The notes beneath the pieces were generated by a model, which did no database searches, was not told where the DNA came from, and was given only the letters and a program-made list of their open reading frames with translations. The position numbers and the translations under genes are program-made. Positions 7,892-15,722 of a stretch of DNA of 64,000 bases are shown in pieces (within the stretch, counting starts at the first letter, position 1; every line of letters starts with the position of its first letter). The stretch is from Nitrosospira sp. (GTDB taxonomy: Bacteria > Pseudomonadota > Gammaproteobacteria > Burkholderiales > Nitrosomonadaceae), in the NCBI GenBank assembly GCA_026399575.1, contig JAPLQS010000028.1:1-64000 (forward strand), read 5' to 3'.

Positions 7892-10528
7892 TCACGGTCT
7901 TGCGGCGCCTCCCGGGTTTCTGGCCGTCGGGCTGGTATCGGTATAGCCGGGAATTCTCTGCTGCAGCGCTTTCAGCGGACTTATGCCTATTCCCATCAGG
8001 CCATTCAACTCAAGTTGCAGGAAGACCGCTTGGGTTGTATGCGCAGGAGTAAGGGCTATCTGCGAGTACATGAAGCGTAGCGACCAGCAGCAGGCATTAT
8101 ACTCAATCCCTACAAGTCTCTCCAGAGTTCTGGAATCCAGAAGGGAGTAGTTTATTTTTCCCACGGCCTGCCATTTCTCATTGAACCGCCATTGCGCCGA
8201 GATGTCGGCCTGGTGCAGTCCAAAAGGGTTCACAGGGTATAACGGTATCACCGTGGGGTTCAGAAGTGCACCGGGTCCAAAACGGGAGAATCGGTAGCCG
8301 AGATTGATTACTCTGCCCAGTTGCGGGCTGTAGCTCAAGGCCGAGCGCACCACGTCGACTTCTGTTCTGTTCGTATCGAATTGGAGGGTTGTGTCGGTCT
8401 TGATTTGTGGGGTGAAATGCCCCGTGACTCCAGCGATAAGGTCTATCTTGCTATTAGTCGGGGCTAAACCTGCCACGGTTACCCGCGTTGGTGTGAAGTG
8501 AATCTGCTGGCCTACGCTAAGGCTTAAGCGCTCTTTGCCGGTGTTTGCCTCAAGGAAGCGTGAGGTGAGTCCCAGTGTAACCCGGTTGGCATCATTGACG
8601 CGGTCATTGCCGCTAAAGCGGTTCTCATTGAAGATCTGTGCGAAACTGAAATCCGTGAAGGCCGAGTCAAAATTGGGCAGGCGGGTCTGGTCGCGGTAAG
8701 GCACATAGACATACATGGCACGCGGCTCGAGGGTCTGGGTGAAGCGTTCTCCATGCACTGCGACATCGCGGTCAAATATGAGGCCGCTGTCCAGGCTGAA
8801 TATGGGCATAGTACGATCCGGCTGCAGTTGGCCGCCCAAATTGGTTGCGCCCTGGTTCGCATTGAGGTCATAACTGGTGTGGTGCATACCAAACTTAGGA
8901 ATGACATAGCCGTACTCCTTGCGCAGAGGAAAGCTGATACTGGGATTGAGAACCAGGCGGTTACCGGTTGGCATGCTGGCCAGCCTATGAGAGAAGCTCG
9001 TCCAGCTACTCTTGAGATCAAGTTCTGCCCCGAATACATTGGGCTTTGTAATATTCAGAGTAAATTCCGGCAAGCGCTGGTAAATTCCCCCGCCGCGGAT
9101 ATTCTGGAAGCTCTGTGTTACCGCCTTGAAATTGACCGATCCGTCCCCCCACAGATTGCGCTGATACGCCAGAGAAGCTTCCTGCTTCATATTCGCCTGA
9201 CTGGTTTTTACGACATCATAAGCCAAGTCAATGAAGTAGTTGTTATCGGAAACCCTATTGAAATCTACCTTGCCGGTCCAGCCGTAACCAAACCGCTGCT
9301 CGTGTTGGAGTGATATGTAATAGCGATTCAGGCTGGAAGTGGTAGCGCCCGGGATTGCGCCCGAGGTTGCGCTCGGCAAGACCTCCAGCAGCAGATTGCC
9401 GCTTGCTTGCTTTTCTATATAACGCAATTCATTTTGCAGCATGATGCCGCGGTTGGACATCGTCCGTGCCGAGAAGGTTGCGTCGATGTTGGGCGCGATA
9501 TTCCAATAAAACGGCACCGTGAGTTCGGCACCGGTTCTGACAGTGTAGCCAACTTCAGGGGCGAGCAAGCCGCTCTTGCGCGTCTTGGTGTCAAGAGAGA
9601 AGTTCACCCAGGGCGTATAGGCTATCGGCACTCCCTTGAATGCGATTCTGACGTGGCGGCCGGTACCCACTTTCTTCTTGTTATCCACTTCCAGATCATC
9701 CGCCAGCAGCATCCAATCATCATCTCCCGCCGGGCAGGTGGTATAGCTTCCTTGGCGCACCCGGTAGTTGTTCTCGCCCTCGAACAGCAGCAGGTTGGCA
9801 TTGCCGCGGCCGCTGCCGCCGTCCTTCTGCAAGCCTTTCTGCAGACGATAGTTGACATCGCTCAGTTGTCCGGTGGTGTTTTCCACATTCAGCCTGAGTT
9901 GCGAGCCCTCTATTATGTCGCCACGACTTTGGTGTTCGATCCGCACGCCGCCTTCAGCCACGATCTCTTCGGTATCCGAGAAATATTTTATGCGTTTGGC
10001 CACGATGAGCTTGTCGTCGCTGCGCACTTCAACATCGCCGATGGCCTCGATCATTTTGTCAACGGTGCCCTCCATGCGGTCGGCATCGATGTATACCAAC
10101 TTGCTTTCCGAGCCGCCGCCACGCAACTCATCTTCGTATAACGCACCGATTCCGCGTTCGTAGTGGTTCTGTGCTCGCCCCCTCTCCATGAATACAAACT
10201 TGTTAGGGTTGACGATCTTCTTGGCTACAGGTGCCGCCGGTTTGCTGCGGACGGCTGGCACCGGTGATGTGCCGCTGGCCACTGCAAGCGGAGGGACGCC
10301 GCGCAGTTGAATCTCGCCGATGGTTTCGATGCTGCGTTCATAGTGGCCCTGTGCGCGTCCGACTTCGATGAATGCCGGTGTGCCGCCGATTTTCACTGTC
10401 TTTCGTGGAAATGGCGGCGCGTCGACAATCGCATTCAAAGTTGGTGACGGTGCCTCAGCAAGCGCATTGAGCGAAATGCAAAGCAAACAAATGAACCAGG
10501 GAATGGAGCGAGGAAGATGCAAACTCAT
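7892..10528 (-). CDS. lptD: LPS-assembly outer membrane protein LptD
   Basis: The 878-residue beta-barrel that inserts lipopolysaccharide into the outer leaflet with LptE. ATG 10528 opens a good signal peptide (WFICLLCISLNALAEA); the open frame continues 51 codons upstream without a signal. The OstA/LptA-like jellyroll begins near residue 143 and the LptD barrel fills the C-terminal 600 residues. Before the jellyroll lie two extra 25-residue copies of a related motif (GRAQGHYERSI, residues 58-68, and GRAQNHYERGI, residues 118-128), not usual in LptD. A Cys pair (NACCWSL) near the C-terminus fits the disulfide partners known in this family. Confidence 0.95.
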   Translation of the reverse strand: MSLHLPRSIPWFICLLCISLNALAEAPSPTLNAIVDAPPFPRKTVKIGGTPAFIEVGRAQGHYERSIETIGEIQLRGVPPLAVASGTSPVPAVRSKPAAPVAKKIVNPNKFVFMERGRAQNHYERGIGALYEDELRGGGSESKLVYIDADRMEGTVDKMIEAIGDVEVRSDDKLIVAKRIKYFSDTEEIVAEGGVRIEHQSRGDIIEGSQLRLNVENTTGQLSDVNYRLQKGLQKDGGSGRGNANLLLFEGENNYRVRQGSYTTCPAGDDDWMLLADDLEVDNKKKVGTGRHVRIAFKGVPIAYTPWVNFSLDTKTRKSGLLAPEVGYTVRTGAELTVPFYWNIAPNIDATFSARTMSNRGIMLQNELRYIEKQASGNLLLEVLPSATSGAIPGATTSSLNRYYISLQHEQRFGYGWTGKVDFNRVSDNNYFIDLAYDVVKTSQANMKQEASLAYQRNLWGDGSVNFKAVTQSFQNIRGGGIYQRLPEFTLNITKPNVFGAELDLKSSWTSFSHRLASMPTGNRLVLNPSISFPLRKEYGYVIPKFGMHHTSYDLNANQGATNLGGQLQPDRTMPIFSLDSGLIFDRDVAVHGERFTQTLEPRAMYVYVPYRDQTRLPNFDSAFTDFSFAQIFNENRFSGNDRVNDANRVTLGLTSRFLEANTGKERLSLSVGQQIHFTPTRVTVAGLAPTNSKIDLIAGVTGHFTPQIKTDTTLQFDTNRTEVDVVRSALSYSPQLGRVINLGYRFSRFGPGALLNPTVIPLYPVNPFGLHQADISAQWRFNEKWQAVGKINYSLLDSRTLERLVGIEYNACCWSLRFMYSQIALTPAHTTQAVFLQLELNGLMGIGISPLKALQQRIPGYTDTSPTARNPGGAARP

Positions 10529-10854
10529 TTTTTGAATGTTCGCCCTGAGAAGGCTATCCGGCCACGGATGAATTACCGTTCTCAGGTTTATAAATATCGC
10601 ATTACCGGTATCGAAGTGCGACGGCATGTATCCTTTCGCGGTCGGCTTCCAGAAGAGTGGGGCATGCATCAAGCCTGCCACTCAGCCTGCCAGACGATGC
10701 TGCATGGGCGAACAAGGTCGTAAGTGTAACAAAAAACAGGGCACAAACCATATGCAAGCCTTGATTATGCGGCCATTCCGGTACGGAATATCGCTGACGG
10801 GAAAGGTGTGTCTGACGCAGTATAATCCTGTCATCTGTTCCGAAATAATTCAAA
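10529..10854. other. Divergent intergenic region lptD / histidine phosphatase
   Basis: About 326 bp between divergent genes that must hold both promoters. I see no repeat, RNA gene or convincing protein. A 90-codon minus-strand frame across it has a composition unlike the neighbouring genes and no recognisable motif. Confidence 0.4.
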
Positions 10855-11490
10855 ATGACCATCAGCCGCATCATCTTGCTTCGCCATGGCGAAACCGTGT
10901 GGAACCGGGAGAACCGTATTCAAGGGCATCTCGACACTCCCTTGAGTGATGTCGGCGTTGCCCAGGCTGAAGCTTTGGCGCAACGGCTGACGAGGGAATC
11001 CTTCGCTGCGCTTTATAGCAGCGATCTGGGGCGTGCACATGAAACTGCGCGGCGTATTGCCGCCCGCACGCACCATCAAGTCATACTCGAGCCGGGTCTC
11101 AGGGAACGCAATCTCGGCATATTGCAGGGACTCACCCGTGTCGAAGCGAAAGCCCTGTACCCGGAAATCTACGCCCGCTATCGGATGTTCGATCCAGAGT
11201 GCATGGTGCCTGGTGGTGAGGATGCGCTGCCTTTCATTGCCCGGGTGGTAGCGTCATTTTCCGCCATCGCTGACCGGTTTCCCGGAGAAACCGTGGCAGT
11301 AGTGGCGCATGGCGGAACGCTGGATGCGATATACCGGCATGTCACCAAGGCTCCACTGCCGGGTGCACGCACCGCCCCATTGCCGAACGCAGGTTACAAT
11401 TGCCTGCTGCGTGACGCGCAGGGGCACTGGTCGATGCCGGTCTGGGGTGATGTGACCCATCTGCAGGACTGTTTGCCGGAAGGTACATAA
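10855..11490 (+). CDS. Histidine phosphatase family protein (GpmB/CobC-like)
   Basis: A 211-residue member of the phosphoglycerate-mutase-like histidine phosphatases. The phosphorylated His lies in LLRHGETVWN near the N-terminus, Arg and Glu of the pocket lie in LRERNLGILQG, and the second catalytic His lies in VVAHGGTLDAI. The family includes phosphoglycerate mutases, alpha-ribazole phosphatases and broad-range phosphatases, and sequence alone does not settle the substrate. It lies 64 bp upstream of mpl on the same strand. Confidence 0.88.
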   Translation: MTISRIILLRHGETVWNRENRIQGHLDTPLSDVGVAQAEALAQRLTRESFAALYSSDLGRAHETARRIAARTHHQVILEPGLRERNLGILQGLTRVEAKALYPEIYARYRMFDPECMVPGGEDALPFIARVVASFSAIADRFPGETVAVVAHGGTLDAIYRHVTKAPLPGARTAPLPNAGYNCLLRDAQGHWSMPVWGDVTHLQDCLPEGT

Positions 11491-11554
11491 GTGGTGTCGG
11501 CGGGTTGAGCCGCGCTTACTGAGCGTAGTTTATTTCAGATACAGGGGCTGAATC

Positions 11555-12913
11555 TTGCATATTCATATTCTCGGCATTTGCGGCACTTTCATGGGCGGTA
11601 TCGCGGCGATCGCGCGTGAAGCCGGACACAAGGTCACGGGCTGCGATGCCGGCGTTTATCCGCCGATGAGCACCCAACTGGAATCCCAGGGGATCGATCT
11701 GATCGAGGGATACGCGCCGGAACAGATCGGGCTGAATCCCGACGTGTTCGTGGTCGGCAACGTGGTATCGCGCGGCAACCCGCTGATGGAGGAAATCCTC
11801 AACCGCAACCTGCCCTATATTTCCGGCCCGCAATGGCTGGCAGAAAACGTGCTGCGCGACAAATGGGTGCTGGCGGTTGCGGGCACCCACGGCAAGACCA
11901 GCACCAGTTCGATGCTGGCGTGGATACTGGAGGATGCGGGAATGAAGCCGGGTTTTCTGATCGGCGGTATACCGCAGAATTTCGGCATCTCGGCCCGGCT
12001 TGGCAGTGACTCCCCCTTCTTTGTCATCGAAGCGGATGAGTACGACACTGCTTTTTTCGACAAACGTTCCAAGTTTGTGCATTACCGTCCCCGGACCGCG
12101 ATTCTCAACAATCTGGAGTTCGATCATGCTGACATCTTCGCCGATCTTGCTACTATCGAGCAGCAATTTCACCAATTTGTACGCATCATCCCGAGCAATG
12201 GACTGATCGTTGCCAATGGCCGCGACGAGAGTTTGCAGCGGGTTCTGGCCAAAGGCTGCTGGACGCCGGTGGAAACAGTAGGGACAGCTGCTGGCTGGCA
12301 GACGGATGCCCGGAATGATGGCGGAGTTGCTGTTTCTTTCGGGGGGGAGTCGCAAGGCATCCTGCAGTGGGAATTGCTGGGGGAGCACAACCGCATGAAC
12401 GCACTGGCGGCGCTGGCCGCCGCCCGCCATGCGGGTGTTCCGGTCAGCAGCGGCATGGCGGCGCTGGCACAGTTCAAGAACGTCAAGCGGCGCATGGAAG
12501 TGCGCGGCGTGGTCAACGGCGTCACCGTGTACGACGATTTCGCTCATCATCCGACGGCGATTCACACGACACTGCAAGGCCTGCGCGACAAGGTGAAAGG
12601 CGCGCGCATCATCGCCGTGCTGGAACCCCGCTCCAACACCATGAAAATGGGCACTTGGAAAGACAGCCTGGCAGGCAGCCTCGCTGCCGCCGACCAGGTG
12701 TTCTGCTACACCGCCAATCTGGGATGGAATGCAGCAGAAGCATTGCAATCCCTGGGCGCCAAAGCCGCGAGCCATGACAATCTGGAACAACTGATTGCCG
12801 CCATTGCTGCCGCCGCCCGCGCCGGCGACCACGTACTCATCATGAGCAACGGCGGTTTCGGCGGCATCCACGAGAAACTGCTCAAGGCACTGGCCGCAAC
12901 GGCTGCGGCATGA
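11555..12913 (+). CDS. mpl: UDP-MurNAc:L-Ala-gamma-D-Glu-meso-DAP ligase
   Basis: Mpl, 452 residues, reattaches the recycled tripeptide to UDP-MurNAc in the cytoplasm with ATP, bypassing MurC/D/E. It is a Mur ligase: HILGICGTFMGG at the N-terminus, P-loop AGTHGKTSTSS near residue 110, and the ligase C-domain with YDDFAHHPTA. The start is a TTG with CAGGGG about 8 bases upstream. It belongs functionally with anmK (59.4 kb), which handles the sugar part of the same recycling pathway. Confidence 0.95.
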   Translation: MHIHILGICGTFMGGIAAIAREAGHKVTGCDAGVYPPMSTQLESQGIDLIEGYAPEQIGLNPDVFVVGNVVSRGNPLMEEILNRNLPYISGPQWLAENVLRDKWVLAVAGTHGKTSTSSMLAWILEDAGMKPGFLIGGIPQNFGISARLGSDSPFFVIEADEYDTAFFDKRSKFVHYRPRTAILNNLEFDHADIFADLATIEQQFHQFVRIIPSNGLIVANGRDESLQRVLAKGCWTPVETVGTAAGWQTDARNDGGVAVSFGGESQGILQWELLGEHNRMNALAALAAARHAGVPVSSGMAALAQFKNVKRRMEVRGVVNGVTVYDDFAHHPTAIHTTLQGLRDKVKGARIIAVLEPRSNTMKMGTWKDSLAGSLAAADQVFCYTANLGWNAAEALQSLGAKAASHDNLEQLIAAIAAAARAGDHVLIMSNGGFGGIHEKLLKALAATAAA

Positions 12914-12954
12914 TTCACAGTTGCCATTCCCCGCTGGCTCTGCTGTAAATCCGA

Positions 12955-14025
12955 ATGATCAACGGCAAGACTTTTTACACGGTTCTGGGAATCAGCAGGG
13001 ACGCTGAGGATGGCGCCATCCGGGCGGCATACAAAACAATGGCGCAACAATCCTCTCCAGACGGGCATGCTGGGGACGCAGAATCTGCGGGTGAAACGAT
13101 GCGTCAGGCTGATGCTGCTTTTGATGTTTTGTCAGATGCGGACAAAAGGAAACAATACGACGCATGGCTGGATACGCAGACACCCTCATCACCAGCAGAC
13201 AAGTCATCGCAGGATGGCAAATCGGTAGAAACAAACCCGGAATCGCCAGTTGATGCGGAATCTGCTCAGTCTGAAAATCCGGCGCAGAATTACTCGGAAT
13301 CCCTGATAGCCTTTTTCAAGAAAGGCGACTGGATCGTGGTGGTCTTCCTGGTGGTAGTCACTTTCGCATCAAGCAATTTTCTGAAAGACCACTCCATTTC
13401 AGACAATGAATATCGGATCGTGACCGGGCAGGTATCACCTCCGGTTATTGAGTCGGGTAAATACTCGCTGTCCGGGATTGCAATCGGCGCCGATATTTCG
13501 TCCTTGTCCGTAATCGGCACTCCCCCCGCTGCAAGAGAGGACACGGGGAAATACGTCACAGAGAATTACCGATTGGCAGATGGGAATGAACTGCGCGTGG
13601 CATATGCGCGTGACGGAAGCAGGATAGTTTATTTGGAAACCCATTGGGGCGGTTCGAAATCAGGAACAACGACCGACTTTGAAGGATACGCCTATGGCAA
13701 AACGACTCTGCGGGATTTGACCGACAGGATCGGCAGCAATGGCTACACCTATAGCGCAAGACCGACGACGCATTTCCCGGAGGAAGGCGTCCGGATCAGG
13801 CTTAATTCATATGAACTGGAGGAAGCGGGCGCGCAAGTCATAACATTCGTTACAAGAATTCCGCCCGAGAGAGTTGCATACCTGAACGAAAACAAGGGCG
13901 GCGCTAAAGCAGACAAGGAATTCAAACTGGTCGCCATCATTCTGGCAGACCCGGCATATCTCGATGAAATATGGGGTTCAGGCAAGGTTCATGATGGAAA
14001 CTACAAACCAATAAAATTACACTAA
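12955..14025 (+). CDS. Membrane protein with degenerate J-domain
   Basis: A 356-residue protein. Residues 5-70 match a DnaJ domain (TFYTVLGISRDAEDGAIRAAY at the start and AFDVLSDADKRKQYDAWLD at the end). The invariant His-Pro-Asp loop that triggers DnaK ATPase reads Ser-Pro-Asp here. A Ser/Glu-rich linker follows, then one transmembrane helix (about residues 123-141, DWIVVVFLVVVTFASSNFL) and a 210-residue C-terminal domain I do not recognise, probably periplasmic. It lies 41 bp after mpl and may be cotranscribed with it. Confidence 0.75.
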   Translation: MINGKTFYTVLGISRDAEDGAIRAAYKTMAQQSSPDGHAGDAESAGETMRQADAAFDVLSDADKRKQYDAWLDTQTPSSPADKSSQDGKSVETNPESPVDAESAQSENPAQNYSESLIAFFKKGDWIVVVFLVVVTFASSNFLKDHSISDNEYRIVTGQVSPPVIESGKYSLSGIAIGADISSLSVIGTPPAAREDTGKYVTENYRLADGNELRVAYARDGSRIVYLETHWGGSKSGTTTDFEGYAYGKTTLRDLTDRIGSNGYTYSARPTTHFPEEGVRIRLNSYELEEAGAQVITFVTRIPPERVAYLNENKGGAKADKEFKLVAIILADPAYLDEIWGSGKVHDGNYKPIKLH

Positions 14026-14109
14026 TCTGCCCAGGCACATTGACTATCCATCATCGTCTTGATTCGCCATTGCTTACTGCCATGCTAAAGGTCTTAGTTG
14101 TGCCAATTG

Positions 14110-14296
14110 TGTTGAAAAACTCTTTTTTCTGGGTGCTTAAAAAAATTTAAGGCGTTTGGGCGAATTTTCCTTCGAGGGATATGTGGGGGATCGTATATTC
14201 CTTGATCATTCGTTGTAGGGCAGCTATTTCGCCTATAAAAAGGACAATGCCTTTTGGCAAGATTTCAGCATTTCTAAAAATTAGAGTTTTTCAACA
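14110..14296. mobile_element. 187 bp element with 14 bp terminal inverted repeats
   Basis: TGTTGAAAAACTCT (14110-14123) and its exact reverse complement (14283-14296) bound a 187 bp stretch in the gap between the J-domain gene and the rpfE-like gene. On the minus strand the inside stays open for about 45 codons up to a TAA at 14147. It reads like protein (LPKGIVLFIGEIAALQR), so it may be the end of a lost transposase or captured gene. No IS family is assigned. The ends resemble those of the element at 42887-42965 (shared GAAAAAC core). Confidence 0.55.
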
Positions 14297-14372
14297 GAAT
14301 TTGTCGATTTGAGACTGTCACCACCGGCAGAAACACGCCAGCCAAACTGCGCTCCTAACGGATCATCCGGGC

Positions 14373-15449
14373 TCAAGCAGCATAAGTTGCGAGCGGTTTA
14401 GCCGTACGCCAGAATTTCCATAAGTCGTCACGTGTCACGGTGAAATTCTTGTCACCATGCTCGCTGACGACAGTGAGGGTCAACTGCTCGAGCTTGCCCT
14501 GTTTCAACGCTGCCAGTACAGGAGCGAACCAATCCTGTTCCAATTTCTTCAGACTTTCGCGCCAGCCGTAGGCGTCATCGTATTGGGTTTTCGTGTGCAG
14601 CATATCGAGCACGGCCAGATGATTGCCGGCCGCAGCGGATTGACACCATGCAGTGGCTGTGGACGAGAGCGCCGCATGCTCCGCAGCACCTGCCAGCGCC
14701 AGCGCGCGGGGCAGAACAGCATCGCTCCACACCTGGGTATAGGGACAGCCGCTCAACTGCGGCATGGTTCCGCCGCCCCACAACCAGATGCCGTTGATGG
14801 CGAGTTCGCCGCGCGCTTCCCGCGCTTGGTTGAGCGGATGCTCGTGCAGCAGCATCTGCACTTCGTTGAAGATTCCCTGCCAGCGTACGCTGTCCGTGCC
14901 GGATGGCAGGAGCGCATGAATATCCTGACCGGCTGCTGCACTGAGCGCATGAGTTTGCAGCGCAGGTGTTTCAGTTACGCGCAGATACCAGCGGTCTGGG
15001 GTCAGCGGCAGAAAGACCAGTTCCTGCCGGGCAGTCGCGCTGTGGTGTGACGGGAGATCGCAACCGTCTGCGGCGAAATGCCGGTTGAGCAAATCGGCAA
15101 GTTGCTCTGCTTCTTCTGCCGTGATCCGGAAAATCTGACTGTCGGCCAGCACGACCTGATTCCGCTCGAGCCGCAGATGCACCGGGTCGGCGCGCAGCCA
15201 GTAATGGTTTTCTGCTTGCATCTGCCCGGCGCTGTCGGCCTGCAATGTGAGCGGCGCCACCGGCCAATCCTGCTGCTTCGTCACGCCGAAAGTGCGGCAC
15301 AGCCATGCTTCAATTCCTTGCGATGCATTTGCGGTGCGCGAGCTTCTTGCCAGCAGGGTTTCCAGTGCGGGCAACGGCAGGTCGCGGTAAATTTCCGGCA
15401 AAGCATCTCCCGGCCAGAACAGGGAGGGAACGAGAAGATGCAAATTCAT
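14373..15449 (-). CDS. RpfE-like conserved cytoplasmic protein
   Basis: A 358-residue protein starting MNLHLLVPSLFWP. It looks like the uncharacterised betaproteobacterial and xanthomonad family often labelled regulatory protein RpfE, related in fold to cofactor-independent phosphoglycerate mutase or alkaline phosphatase. Typical blocks are LPLPALETLLARS, a central NGIWLWGGG and a C-terminal Trp-rich segment. No signal peptide or membrane segment is present. The function is unknown, and the family name is from memory of similar sequences, so treat it as tentative. Confidence 0.6.
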   Translation of the reverse strand: MNLHLLVPSLFWPGDALPEIYRDLPLPALETLLARSSRTANASQGIEAWLCRTFGVTKQQDWPVAPLTLQADSAGQMQAENHYWLRADPVHLRLERNQVVLADSQIFRITAEEAEQLADLLNRHFAADGCDLPSHHSATARQELVFLPLTPDRWYLRVTETPALQTHALSAAAGQDIHALLPSGTDSVRWQGIFNEVQMLLHEHPLNQAREARGELAINGIWLWGGGTMPQLSGCPYTQVWSDAVLPRALALAGAAEHAALSSTATAWCQSAAAGNHLAVLDMLHTKTQYDDAYGWRESLKKLEQDWFAPVLAALKQGKLEQLTLTVVSEHGDKNFTVTRDDLWKFWRTAKPLATYAA

Positions 15450-15490
15450 TGTGCAGGAGGGAAGATGAACAGGAGCCGGATGCTAGCAGA

Positions 15491-15697
15491 TTAAACGGCT
15501 TCGAAACCGGCGTCCTTGATGGCCTGCTTGAACTGCTCGCTGCCGGTTACTGCAGCGTCATACTGGAGCGTGACTTGCGCATCCTCCAGCGAAACCTCCG
15601 CATCGCTCACCCCGGGAATTCTTTCCAGCACATTCTTCACGCTTCTGGCGCAACCCATGCAGGTCATGCCTTTGATGTTGATCACAGTCGTTTGCAT
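15491..15697 (-). CDS. copZ: CopZ-type copper chaperone (heavy-metal-associated domain)
   Basis: A 68-residue single HMA domain with the metal-binding motif GMTCMGC near residue 10. It binds Cu(I) in the cytoplasm and passes it to a copper ATPase. It lies 25 bp downstream of copA on the same strand, so both are probably cotranscribed. The extra Met between the Cys residues (CMGC) is common in bacterial chaperones. Confidence 0.88.
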   Translation of the reverse strand: MQTTVINIKGMTCMGCARSVKNVLERIPGVSDAEVSLEDAQVTLQYDAAVTGSEQFKQAIKDAGFEAV

Positions 15698-15722
15698 TTG
15701 TTCTGCTCCTTTTTAAAGATAA

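Noticed and set aside
10602-10874. 90-codon minus-strand frame between lptD and the histidine phosphatase
   Set aside because: No family match, no ribosome binding site, overlaps the start of the real plus-strand gene.
11516-12871. Long minus-strand open frame of 451 codons
   Set aside because: Lies antisense to mpl over its full length; composition (His, Gln, Ala, Gly rich) is that of a mirrored GC-rich gene, with no domain.
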